Positions 21,829-32,372 of a DNA stretch of 64,000 bases are shown here, in pieces. The DNA is from Sesamum alatum (taxonomy: Eukaryota > Streptophyta > Magnoliopsida > Lamiales > Pedaliaceae), in contig JACGWO010000003.1 in assembly GCA_034509735.1 (NCBI GenBank), forward strand, positions 1,984,001 to 2,048,000. The letters run 5' to 3'. Every line of letters starts with the position of its first letter. Position 1 is the first letter of the stretch. The notes beneath the pieces are model-generated. The model was not told the DNA's origin. It worked only from the letters and a program-made list of their open reading frames with translations, and made no database searches. The translations under genes were made by a program, and so were the position numbers.

Positions 21829-22707
21829 TGTTAGAATAGGTGATCGTGAAGCCAATCTTGTTAGGCTTATGTAATATATTTCTGACATTAGGTGTTTAAA
21901 TAAAGTTCATTCTGAGTAAAAGTGATGTTCAGTTACGGCATTAGTACTTTGATTGTGTTCACTTACTGCTTTGATATCTATAACTGTTCAATGCACAACT
22001 AAAGCCCACAGACCAAGAGGTTAATCTAAGAAACTGGACTGCGCATAGGATGGCAAGTCATGGAATCAGTTTCTGTGGATCGGTTTGAAATACTCCAAAT
22101 AAAAGAACCTCGAGAGTGGGTATCAAAGGTCCATTCGAGACTTACACTAAGTGATTGCAGTCGCGTATCGTTGACAAGTGATGATGGTCGTCCATGCAAT
22201 ACTAGTGGGTTAGCCAGCTCGGTGCCGGTTGACTGAGGTGACTCCTGGGAATCGTCATATGGGAAACCTTGAGTAGGTTGGTCGGGATGACTTGGATTCT
22301 CGGTTCCAACAGTACGAGATTGGTCCTCAAACTTGAGGGACTACTGTGGTCACATACATACCATGCCTGTATCTTAGGTTTGGCAAGATGTGTAGTGTGG
22401 ATAGTAGGTCGCAAGATAGAATCCGTCTCCTGTCAAACGATTGACAGTAGTGTCTCACTTATACTCAGAGACTCGTCCTCCATAAATCTGTGGCCACAGT
22501 GACTGAACAGTAGGATGGGATCCTAGTGACATTTAGTGTGGACGAGCCTAGGCTTAAGTCAAGAATAGGTACCACATCCAAAGTCCATACCCTAGACTAT
22601 GGCTGTGAGGTAGTAGACTGAAGGACATGCGTGCTCAAGAACCTAAATGTTCACGCCATAAAATTCACTTAGTCTCTAGTGTCATGACCATTGCTAGACG
22701 GCCACCC
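21829..22707 (+). repeat. Truncated long LTR, plus strand (F1)
   Basis: Starts TGTTAGAATAGGTGATCG and runs through GGAACCTTGAGTAGG-type, TGTGGCCACAG and CTAGACTATGGC landmarks to GCTAGACGGCCACCC, where another LTR begins. Only the first ~40% of an LTR is present. It abuts R1 head to head. Confidence 0.85.
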
Positions 22708-24969
22708 TATTAGAATAGGTGACCGTCAAGCCAATTGATTGGCTCTTTGTAAACTATTCTATACGATCTTTTTCAATAATATGTTAATTTAAGAAATGTT
22801 CTTTGGCTATCTTCATCATATTCTTTAAACATTATATTTATATGAGCATTTGGTTGAAGCCCTTCGATCAATTATGCTACGGGGTTGGCTCGCGCATATG
22901 AAGGCGACCATGACCAACTTCTATGGTTTGATCTAAAATATTCCAAGTCAATGAATCGATCAGGACAGGGTATCGATCATTCCTAAAGACTTGCACTAAG
23001 TGATGCGTTCATTTGATGAATGTCGAGTTTCATAGACAGAGACGTATGACGTCTGCGCACTTTAGTGGGTGCTTGATAAAGAGTTATTAAGTTCACTGAA
23101 TTGACTTGCAGGAGTTGTCATATGAAAGCCCTATATGGCATGATCGGTATGACTAGAATTCCTAGGCTACGATAGTGCACTAACTAGTCCTTAGACTTGA
23201 GGTTCCACAGTAACCTCGTGCATAGGACGACTATGACTTGATCATGTCCAATGTGGTCTCAGGTTTCATCCTGGAACACTATACGGTCATATTTCAGACA
23301 TAGTTGAAGCATGCATGGAGGTTGTTGAGTTCCAAGATAGGATCTGCTACTTATCATGAGATGATAAAGAACCTCCTATATTCTCTACATTATGCGTTCC
23401 TTGAAGCCCATGGCCATAGCTGTTGATCAAATAGGAGAAAGGGTTTTTCCTATATTGATAAATTGGAAGCATAACTTGAAGAGTTGATACATAGACATCA
23501 AAGTCGATAATGGGAATCGGTAACTAATTCCATGCCCTAGACTTTGATCGGGAGGTTAGTAGCGGAGGGACCGTATCTCATGGTACGCGTAGCTCACAGG
23601 TTCACGTAATAATTTACCTACTCTCTGGTACCATGGACCATTGCTAGATGGCCACCCATGGTGACGGTTACCCTCCAATTAAAGAGTTAATTGAGGGTGA
23701 TTAATTATGATAAGATCTAATTTATGTAATGCAAGTAAGTTGCTAATTAAATTGTATATATGATACAAGCCCAAGTCTAGCTGAGTAGTGAACCTAAAGG
23801 GTCACATGCAGATCCATGATGGAATTATTGGAATTAATTTATAGAATTAATTATGGAGAATAAATCAATTAATTTAAGGAGTTAAATTAATTGATTGAAA
23901 TGATTTATGAAATCATTTCATGGAAATATTAAATAATATAATTATTTATTTTGGAGTCTAAATTCACAAGCATTAATTTGATTAAGTAAGACTTATGATA
24001 GATTAATTATGATTAATGTATTTGAGCTTGAAAATCAATTAATTAGATTAATTGATTTGGACCTATATTTAAATAAAGAATTAAATATAATGGGCTAAAT
24101 AATTAGTTGGGAATTAACTAAAATTGGATTTAGTCCAATTGAGAATTAAATAAAGCCCAAGATCTTAGCCCAAGCCCACAAGCCCACAAGATAAGATTCA
24201 TTGAACATAGAAATGACTTGTTATGAAGAAGAAAATATGAGTCATGCTAAACCTTGTCTAGAAAGAAAACAAGTGTAAAAGGAGAAAAGATGAGTCATGC
24301 TAGAACTTGTCTATGAAGAAGACAAGTGTTATCTAAGAGCAAGACAAAAGGACTTGTCTACATTCATTGTATCTAGTACAAAAAAATGCCTATAAAAAGG
24401 GGTAGAACGCAAGAGATTTACATACCATATTTCTACATACAAAGATACAAAAACTCTTACTTTCCTTCTGCTCTCTAGCTCTTAGATTTTCTCTTCTTCA
24501 AAGCTAGAAAGTCTAGCTTTCACTTTAGCATTGGTCTTATGTTCATTACTCATCTCCAAAAGAGAAGAATTCCCTTGATTTCTCCATAGATCAATAGTTG
24601 ATCTATCTTAATCCTCCAATATTTACTAGCACAAGTTTGAGGGCGATTCCATCATAGGTGGTGTGGACTAGCTTTAGAGGGAAGACACTTGTGTTCCTAC
24701 CGTGAACAACAATTAAAAGCGGTTCCGTTTTGACGTTCCACCAATTTTAAGGCAAGGTCGTTCTTGAGAAAGTTCAAGTAACCAATATCAACCGGAGAGC
24801 AAGAAAGGTTGGTTTCTCTTAATTATTCAATTGGCATCCTTTTCTGCATGAGATCCACATCGTATTAGCAACGAGACGGGTGATTTGATCGCTAATTATA
24901 ATATTATTTTCTAATTAAAATTTTAATTTCTGCTGCGTTTAACGTCTCAGGGATTATACGAAGCTAACA
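22708..24969 (+). repeat. Full-length long LTR with primer site (F2), 2262 bp
   Basis: Runs from TATTAGAATAGGTGACC to CGAAGCTAACA and is followed by a tRNA-Met-type primer site. It carries the shared CAAGTCTAGCTGAG and GAACCTAAAGGGTCAC blocks near 23772 and a TATA box at 24391-24398. Its sequence differs from the other LTR subfamilies here, including the LTR at 27629. The two are therefore not an obvious 5'/3' pair of one insertion. Confidence 0.85.
24391..24398 (+). promoter_or_regulatory. TATA box of LTR F2
   Basis: TATAAAAA in GCCTATAAAAAGGGG, about 580 bp before the LTR end. Confidence 0.6.
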
Positions 24970-24970
24970 G

Positions 24971-24983
24971 TGGTATCAGAGCC
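24971..24983 (+). promoter_or_regulatory. Primer-binding site (initiator tRNA-Met type)
   Basis: TGGTATCAGAGCC one base after the LTR end; this is the standard primer site of plant copia elements. Confidence 0.9.
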
Positions 24984-26363
24984 TGGTCATGCAAATTAAT
25001 TGAATTTATTTTGGTTTGATGTGATTTAATTGGATTAAATTGCTTAACGATTTAATTTTGTGTTAATCTCTTGATGTGTTGAATTTTTTTCTTGGGCATA
25101 TTTCAATTGTTGAAATTTGATTCTATTGTGTTTCACCTTCCGTCTATATGGCAGGATTTATCTTCCACCTACATGGTCGGATTCTTCCGCCTACATGGCC
25201 GGATTTATCTTCTGCCTACATGGTCGAATTTAATAGCAATTTTTGTATATTCTCAATTCAGTTTTTATTTGAGATAATATATATATATATATATATTATT
25301 TTCCTAATTTATATGTGGATATAAATTGAGAAAGAAAATTGATTTTTCACATTCATTTTGATTAGCAAAATTTGACATATTCTCCTAATATGATTAGGAG
25401 AATTTCTTGGAAAGTCCAAGTTAATTTGATATTATGAATCAAGTGCTCATGAATTAAATTCAATTTCATTCCATGGAAAACATCATATGAGTTAACATAA
25501 GAAATTAAATTCTTTTGTTTTATTAGATTTAAATATATGTACACGATATTATTTGCATATATGATATGTGATATCATTATGTAATAAATGTATGCGATGA
25601 CTACGGGCTCATGATCATCCAACAAGGACATGCTAGGTTTTATTTCTTGTATATGTGTTTATATGGCTTTGCTTGACTTTCATACCTACATTTTACATTG
25701 TATATGATAAAAAAGCAAACAAGAATAAAACATTGTGCCGAGGTCTTGCATAAACAAATGATTTGAACCCTCACTTGGAGTGTCCAAGTTAAAATATTAA
25801 GCCCGTGATGGATAAAATCAAATTGGATTTAATAATCTAGACTTTTCATCCATAGTGACAAAGTATGAGATGCTATCACCTTTCAATTCACTGTCTCACG
25901 AGTCGTGGAATGATTTGGAAGTAGTGAAAAGTTGTACTATCACTATGAACAAGTAGATCACCTACTATCACTCTGTCTCATGAGTCGTGGAGGGCGATAG
26001 TGGGAGGTCTTTTGGTCGATGGGTTGGGCTTAACATGGAGTAACATACTTCACTTGGAGTCTTTGAGATTATGTGAAAAATGAGGTAAAATACATTGGGG
26101 GTCTCATAAGATGAGAATGGTGAAACTCACCTCCCATAGAATTATTTTCATGCGAATCGTAACAACGGGGTATGAGATTCGTTCTACAAACCTCAAGCCC
26201 ACTAGGAAAAATGTTTCCCGAAAATTCATATGGGAGTTTATGAAATTTTGAAGAATAGTGGGAGCAATTTATGATTAAAGACCATATAAAAAATTTAATT
26301 AACATTGATTGAAAGAAAGCTAAAATCTCCATCGTGTCTTCTTTTCTTTCTTGTAGATTGAAA
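24984..26363 (+). other. Untranslated leader of the F2 copia element
   Basis: Non-coding stretch between primer site and gag, homologous to 39840-41068 and 49438-50606 (shared GGGCTCATGATCATCCAACA near 25605 and TGCTAGGTTT). It has the two copies of the palindrome CTCACGAGTCGTGG (25895-25908 and 25977-25990) found in all three leaders. A cluster of CTACATGGTCGGATTC-like repeats lies at 25135-25230. Confidence 0.75.
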
Positions 26364-26700
26364 ATGCCTAAAAGTTTACTTGCTACCATACTTGAGAGAA
26401 ACAAATTTTTGGAACCAACTATGCTGACTGGCTTAGGAATCTCAAAATTATTTTGGATTCCGAGAAACACTCTTATGTGTTGGAATCTCATCCTTTGATT
26501 GAGCTTCCCGAGGATTCAACTGACAAAGAACGTGTGACGTTCCAATATTGGATCGATGATGACCTTCAGGCCCATTGTCTTATGCTGGCATTTATGAGCA
26601 ATGAACTGCAAAAGTAACATGAACACTTTAAGCATGTATATGAGATCTTTGTACGCTTACAAGAGTTGTTTGCAATACAAGATCGACATATAAGATACGC
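26364..26700 (+). pseudogene. gag: copia gag remnant (F2 element)
   Basis: ATG at 26364 opens M-P-K-S-L-L-A-T-I-L-E-R-N-K-F. After a frameshift near 26410 it continues Y-A-D-W-L-R-N-L-K-I-I-L-D and E-R-V-T-F-Q-Y-W-I-D-D-D up to a stop at 26615. It is the N-terminal third of the same Gag seen intact at 50607. The rest is deleted: RT-like sequence begins about 140 bp later. Confidence 0.82.
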
Positions 26701-26839
26701 AAGATCGACATATAAGTTGTCAATAACGAGCATTAGGGTCAGTGGGAGTGTGGTTGTGTTCCGAGTGTTAAATGTGTAATGTCTTATTCATTTGGAATGA
26801 AATTAAGATTTTAGGAAACACTAGAAACACGAGAATTGT

Positions 26840-27615
26840 TCATGCAATTCTCCATGAACGGAATTGGATTCCATTCATAGGGCCAAGTTGTCCAAAACTT
26901 AGCAATGATTGACTAATGAGGAAGCTTAGATGTTTTACATCCCCTACATCTTTGTCGTACGCAACATGGGTGTGTTGTTCGGTGCACAAGGCCTGATGTT
27001 GTTTATGCATCGTACATAACAACAGATATCGGGTGTGTACTGATGAAGCAATAGACAACAGTTGAGAGCAGTCTTTAAGACCTGGATAAGGATTAGAGAA
27101 GTGTTCTCGATACATGATTTATGGAGAATTGATTCTGGAAGGCTACAACGATACTACCTTCTAAAATCATGTGAATAATATTTAGTCTCAATATCTATGT
27201 ATGTTCGGACTTAATGGTGAATATGGTAGCTTGGAAAGGTTCCAAGCAGGATACCATGATGTTTCACCAAAAAGTCGGAATATGACGACTTTGGAAGTCG
27301 TTTCTGAAAAGTGGTTTGGATGAAAGTAACACCCATTGGATGGATGTAGTACCTAGCACGGCCGAGCGAGTAGTTGCCTTGGAGGTTGACAACTAGATTA
27401 TGGCTAAAGCGTTTTGGGCCCGAGAACTCATTACAAGATCCATGGAAAATTTTTAGATAGCTACCATCTACAGGTAGCGATGGTAGGAAGAGGCGAGATA
27501 CGGTTGGACCGTATTACCTCGGCAGAAAAATAGAGTGGACCCGTGAGACTGAGCCGGTATCGCAGATTACTCATTCTCAGAAGGTTCTGAGTGACATGGG
27601 TAATTGGCTTTGAGG
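26840..27615 (+). pseudogene. pol: copia RT end and RNase H remnant
   Basis: Conceptual fragments in changing frames: K-L-S-N-D and M-R-K-L-R near 26895-26930, T-R-P-D-V-V-Y-A near 26985, S-D-L-M-V-N-M-V-A-W-K-G-S-K-Q-D near 27210-27255, and a decayed tail before the polypurine tract at 27615. Gag to mid-RT is missing, so this is an internally deleted copy or a junction of two elements. Confidence 0.72.
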
Positions 27616-27628
27616 TCAAGTGGGAGAT

Positions 27629-29780
27629 TGTTAGAATAAGTGACCAAAAAGTCAATTGGATTGGCAGTTTTGGGAACTATTCGTCGATCTTTATTACAGC
27701 AATATTATCCTGATGAATAGAGTAAGTATTCATCACTGACACTGTGTTTATTGTGCTTACTACTAACATTGAACGGTATTTCAACATCACAACAAATGCC
27801 TACAGACCAATTGGATAACCCATGTAGTTGGGTTGCGCATTAGATGGCGGCTATGAAACCAACTTCTGAGGGTTGGTCTGAAACGTTCCAAGTCAAGGAC
27901 CTCGAGACTGGGCATCGAGTGTCCTATTGAGACTGGCACTAAGTATTGCATTCATTGGGTGAGTGCCGAGTTTTATCGGCGACAGACGAAGGTCGTCTAT
28001 GCAATTTTAGTGGGTTAGTTGACAAGGTGGTTGGCTGATTGAACTGACTCGCGGGAATCGTCATATGGAAGCCTTGGAGGCTTGGTCGGTATGACTGAAA
28101 TTCCCGGTTCCGATAGTATGGGATTAGTGCTCGGACTTGAGGAATCATGGCAGTCACGTGTATACGAACACTGTATCTTAGATCTGGCGAGAGGTGATCG
28201 TTCTGTAAGATGGTCATTATAAGCCTTGTCCAGTGCAGTTGGAGTATGTAGCGAGGACGGTGGATTCCAAGATAGGATCTGTCCCCGTCAGTATATGACG
28301 GTCATGTCTCCTATGCGTTCGTAGATGGTTTAGACTTTGAAAGTCTATAGCCATAGCAATTGATTGAGTGGGAAAGGGTTTCCTATGTCGATCGATAGAG
28401 TAAACGCATCTCGAGTATTAAACATGGACGCCTAGTCAAGGATGGGAACCGACGCCCAATTTCATACACTAGACTAAGACCGGGAGACGGACGACAGTAG
28501 GACCGTACCCGTACGGAATCGGCACCTAAATGTTCACGCCAACATTCACCTAGTCCTAGTGTCATGGACCATTGCTAGATGACCATCCATGGTGACAGGC
28601 TCCTATTGGACATGAGCCCAAGTCTAGCTGAGGGAGACCTAAAGGGTCACACACAAATCACCGAGGAGGTGAATGAATTGACTTGGAGTCAATTTCAGAG
28701 GATGATAAGTAATTGGATTACTTATGAAATTGTCCAGTAGATGGACGGGCTGATATTATATCTGGGCCCTCATTTTATCGATAAATGGGATTTATCGATT
28801 AAGTAGAGAATCGAAGTTTGGATCTTTTAATTGGATTAAAAGATCAATGGGAATGATTTAATTGGACCATGAATTAAATAGGATTTAATTCATGGGCTTA
28901 TTGTAATTGGATTACAATAAAACCCGGTCTATTGAATCTTGGCCCAAGAGAGGTGTTAATTCCACTTTTGGAATTAGAAGAAGTTGGACTTCTTCTAAAA
29001 GGGGATGGCCGAAAATTACTTCTTTTGGAAGTACTAAAATCAACCATGAAGGCCTTTGATGACATGTTGACTTGTCTCTTGTGGAAAGAGATAAATTAAT
29101 TCCAATCAAGCCTCTTTAACTTAGTATGATTAAATCATACGTTATGAAATGGTAGGCTTGATTGATGATTAATGGGGATTGATTGGAATGTATCTAGACA
29201 TTCTTGAAGTATATACACACATATATATATATATACTTTATTTATGTGATAATTGCAATGTGTCTAGACATTCTTGGATGAACCTAGACACATTCCAATT
29301 ATCACATAAATAAAGTATATATACATATATGTGTATATACTTTCATCAAAGACAAGAGTTTTATTATTCATCTTTTTTTAGGAAAAAGAAGAACACTATC
29401 TACACACTCTCTCAAGCCATTTTCGGCCCCTCTCTCTCTGCACACTCTCTCAAACTATTTTCGGCCCCTGTCTCTCTACTCTCTAAATCCTCTTTGTTGC
29501 TTCATTGATTTATAATCAATTGAAGAACAAAGTAAAACCAAGAAGGAACACTAATTTGATAGTGTAATCCCTTCTTCGATTTCACCATCTAGATCCATTT
29601 TTCTCTAGCAAGAAAAATGAGATCTCTCCCGGTGTGGAATATGCCACGAATGCTTATTTATTTTACATATTTATATTCTACGTTTATACATCGATAGTCC
29701 AGGAATGTTAAAGGGTACACTCCTTGAACGCGATTTAAATTCTTTTATTCCGCTTTCCCGGGCCGATATGCTTTTGTTCA
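27629..29780 (+). repeat. Long LTR preceded by a polypurine tract (F3), 2152 bp
   Basis: GGTCAAGTGGGAGAT (27614-27628) is the polypurine tract, so this is a 3' LTR. It starts TGTTAGAATAAGTGACC and ends CTTTTGTTCA. The next bases (ATTTGTGTTCAGGC) are RNase H coding sequence of another element into which it was inserted. Conserved blocks: CCAAGTCTAGCTGAGG near 28617, CCGTCA-gtata-TGACGG at 28286-28302. An unusual 60-bp-arm inverted repeat lies at 29207-29342. Confidence 0.85.
29207..29342. repeat. Long palindrome (two ~60-bp arms, 17-bp loop) in LTR U3
   Basis: Arm 29207-29266 and arm 29284-29342 are almost perfect complements: both contain CTTTATTTATGTGATAATT and end AATGTGTCTAG (right arm reversed). 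Related LTRs have only the right-arm sequence (for example near 39225), so the left arm is a local inverted duplication. It lies in the TATA-rich part of U3. Confidence 0.88.
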
Positions 29781-30192
29781 ATTTGTGTTCAGGCTTAATG
29801 GTGGAGTGGTAGCTTGGAAGAGTTCCAAACAAGATACCACAGTCGATTCCACCATTAAAGCTGAATACATAGCAGCTTTGAAAGCTGCCAAGGAAGCAAT
29901 TTGGATGAAAGACTACATCCAAGAGTTAGGTGTGGTGCCTAGCATTGTCAAGCTAGTGATTATCTTCTATGATAACAATGGGGCTATAGCACAAGCAAAG
30001 GAACCAAGATCTCATCACAGATGCAAGCACATCCTTAGATGCTACCACATGTTAAGGGAGATGGTAGGAAGAGGTGATGTTCGGATGGACCGAGTCAGCT
30101 CAGCAGATCCATTGACTAAGCCCATGTCACAGATCGCTCATGCTTAGCATCTTGAGAAGATGGGTTTAAGGCATATGATTGATTGGATTTAG
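29781..30192 (+). pseudogene. pol: copia RNase H fragment
   Basis: Frame 29785-30147 reads F-R-L-N-G-G-V-V-A-W-K-S-S-K-Q, then A-E-Y-I-A-A, W-M-K-D-Y-I-Q-E-L-G-V-V, F-Y-D-N-N-G-A-I-A-Q-A-K, K-H-I-L-R-C-Y-H and D-P-L-T-K-P-M. This is the last ~120 residues of the long-LTR copia polyprotein, ending in a stop at 30145. It is better preserved than most pieces here. Upstream it is cut by the insertion of F3, and the polypurine tract and LTR F4 follow downstream. Confidence 0.9.
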
Positions 30193-30206
30193 GTCAAGTG
30201 GGAGAT
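30193..30206 (+). promoter_or_regulatory. Polypurine tract
   Basis: GTCAAGTGGGAGAT directly before the LTR start TGTTAGAATAGG; the same tract occurs at 27614-27628 and, on the minus strand, at 56166-56180. Confidence 0.85.
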
Positions 30207-31792
30207 TGTTAGAATAGGTGACCATGAAGCCAATCTCATTAGGCTTATGTAACCTATTTCTGACAGTAATGATATAGATAAGACATTCTGAATAAAAGTG
30301 ATGTTCAGTTCTTGGCATGTTATACTTTGTTGTTTTCACTTATATTATTGTTCAATGTACAAATAAAGCCCACAGACCGAGTATGTTAATGTAGGAGGCT
30401 GGACTGCGCATAGGTTGGCAGTCATGAATCCAGCCTCTGTGAATCCGTCTGAAACCCTCTAAGTCAAGGACCTCGAGATTAGGTATCGAGGGTCCAAGCG
30501 TGACTTGGAGTAAGGATTACAACTATGTTTCATCGACAAGTGACGAGGATCGTCTATGCAATATTAGTAGGTTAGTCGGCTCGGCGTCGGCTGACTGAGG
30601 TGACTCGCAGAAATCGTCATATGGAAGCCTTAAGGGGCTTAGTCGGTATGGCTAGTATTCCAGACTCCGATAGTACGTGATTAGTCCTTGGACCTGAGGA
30701 ACCACGACAGTCACATCGACACTATGCCTGTATCTTAGCTTTGGCGACGGGTTACCAAGTCGAAAGACTTGGTTGCTATAAGCCTTATCTAGTACAACCA
30801 GAATATGCAATGAGGACAGTGGGTTCCAAGATAGAATCTGTCTCCTGTCAAATTTCGATAGTAGTGTCTCACGTTTACTCTGAGACTCATTCCCTATAAA
30901 TCTGTGGCCACAGTGATTGAACAGTGGGATGGCATCCCAAACATTTCAGTCGGTAAACGAATAACTGCTTTAGTCAAGGATGGGGATCGACATCCTAATT
31001 CCATACCCTAGACTATAACTGTGAGACGGTAGACGGAAGGACTGTACTCGTATATATTCGCGAGCCTAAATATTCATCGCCATGATTTCACCTAGCCTCT
31101 AGTGTCATGGACCGTTGTTAGACGACCACCCATGGTAACGGGCGAATCCCGGTTATGGCATGACCGGTGATTCACCTAAGTCTAGCTGAAGGTGAACCTA
31201 AAGAGTCACACACAATTCACTAGAATTGAAGGAGTTAATTTGGAATTAATTCTGGGAGATGAAACAATTTAATTGGATTAGATTGATCCCATTTTGGAGC
31301 ATCAAGCCTTTGTAGATTAATTAGATTAGTCGGGCTTGATTCACAAAATAGATTTATGAGATTAGAGGATGGGTTTTTCCCTTTTTAATTAGACTAAAAA
31401 GGGTGAAAATTATTATTGGGTTTAAGTATTAATAAGATTTATACATGAAGCCCATTAGGACTTTGGACCATTTAAATTAGATTTAATAAGGTCCATTCCA
31501 TAAAGCCCATCAAGAATGGATGGACGAGATTCGATCAAGGGCATATTGAGATGGATGGCTACGATGAAGTTTGACTTTGTCAAACCCTTAGTTGACTAGG
31601 ATTTGACTAGGTCAAAGTCCTAAGTTAACTAAAGTGTGTCTCTTTGGAAGAGGTTGGGTAGGATTAGGAATGCTAATCCCATGTATATATATATATATAT
31701 AAATATACTCAAAACACACACAATAGTCACAATTCTCTACACATCTCTCTTAGAACTCCCTCTCAATCACCCCCTCTCCTACTCACGACCAG
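30207..31792 (+). repeat. 3' LTR, truncated (F4)
   Basis: Starts TGTTAGAATAGGTGACCATG after the polypurine tract and passes the usual landmarks (GGAAGCCTTAAGGGGCTT, TGTGGCCACAGTG, AAGTCTAGCTGAAGGTG, GTATATATATATATA near 31682). It stops near 31792 in the R/U5 part, where leader-like sequence takes over. Confidence 0.82.
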
Positions 31793-31963
31793 TGTGGGGG
31801 TCCTTTTGATTGATGGATTAGGCTTAACATAGAGTAGCATAATTCACAGAACGTAATTCATTATTATCACAAGTTTTAGAGGAGGAATCCACTAATTCCT
31901 TGATAGTAATAGCTTTGGTATAACTCGGAAGAGTATATCAAGTTAACTAGAGAAAAACCTCAG
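31793..31963 (+). other. Copia leader scrap and unknown LTR-like flank
   Basis: 31793-31855 resembles the leader at 26002-26056 (GGTCTTTTGGTCGATGG / GGCTTAACAT-GAGTA). From 31860 the sequence is different and continues beyond the TRIM to about 32690. It includes CTCGTGGGATCGATA near 32606, a phrase common near the ends of plant LTRs, so it may be an old LTR of another family. Confidence 0.5.
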
Positions 31964-32367
31964 TGAAGATGTAGGCAAGCGTCCCACATGAGCTTGAGTG
32001 GCTTATAAGCCCTAATGCCTCCTCTCCCTAGCGAGGCGCCTTTTCAGGACAAAATTGTGAGGCTCATACAGAGCCAAAGCGGACAATATCTCGGGCAACG
32101 GGGAGCGATCAAGTCGCAAGCCAAATCATTTCGCGCCGTCTGTGGGAACGAGGTCATATGCCTGTCCCAAGCCCCTCGTCTGGGGGGCTAATGGTGTAGG
32201 CAAGCGTCCCACATCGGTTGCTAACGAGGAGCTTGAGTGGCTTATAAGCCCCACTGCCTCATCTCCCTAGCGAGGCGCCTTTTCAGGACAAAACTGTGAG
32301 ATTCATACAGAGCCAAAGTAGACAATATCTCGCGCAACGGGGAACGATCAAGTCGCAAGTCATATCA
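31964..32367 (+). mobile_element. TRIM (terminal-repeat retrotransposon in miniature), 404 bp
   Basis: Two direct repeats, 31964-32128 and 32189-32367, flank only 60 bp. CTCAG stands on both sides (31959-31963 and 32368-32372), a 5-bp duplication. After the left repeat comes CGCGCCGTCTGTGGGAACG, like a retrotransposon primer site. Before the right repeat comes the purine run TGGGGGGC. There is no coding capacity. Each LTR has GTCCCACAT followed by TTATAAG, resembling plant snRNA promoters. The left LTR lacks 14 bp found in the right one. Confidence 0.85.
32206..32248 (+). promoter_or_regulatory. snRNA-like promoter in the TRIM LTR (USE plus TATA)
   Basis: GTCCCACATCG (32206-32216) equals the plant snRNA upstream sequence element consensus RTCCCACATCG. 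TTATAAG (32242-32248) lies about 34 bp downstream centre to centre, the spacing typical of Pol II snRNA genes. The left LTR copy is shortened to GTCCCACATG with TATA only about 20 bp away. Confidence 0.6.
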
Positions 32368-32372
32368 CTCAG

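Noticed and set aside
22708..29780. LTRs at 22708 and 27629 as the 5'/3' pair of one element
   Set aside because: They differ strongly already in the first 100 bp (subfamily differences, not decay), the internal part is only 2.6 kb with a gag-to-RT jump, and no matching 5-bp duplication was found outside.
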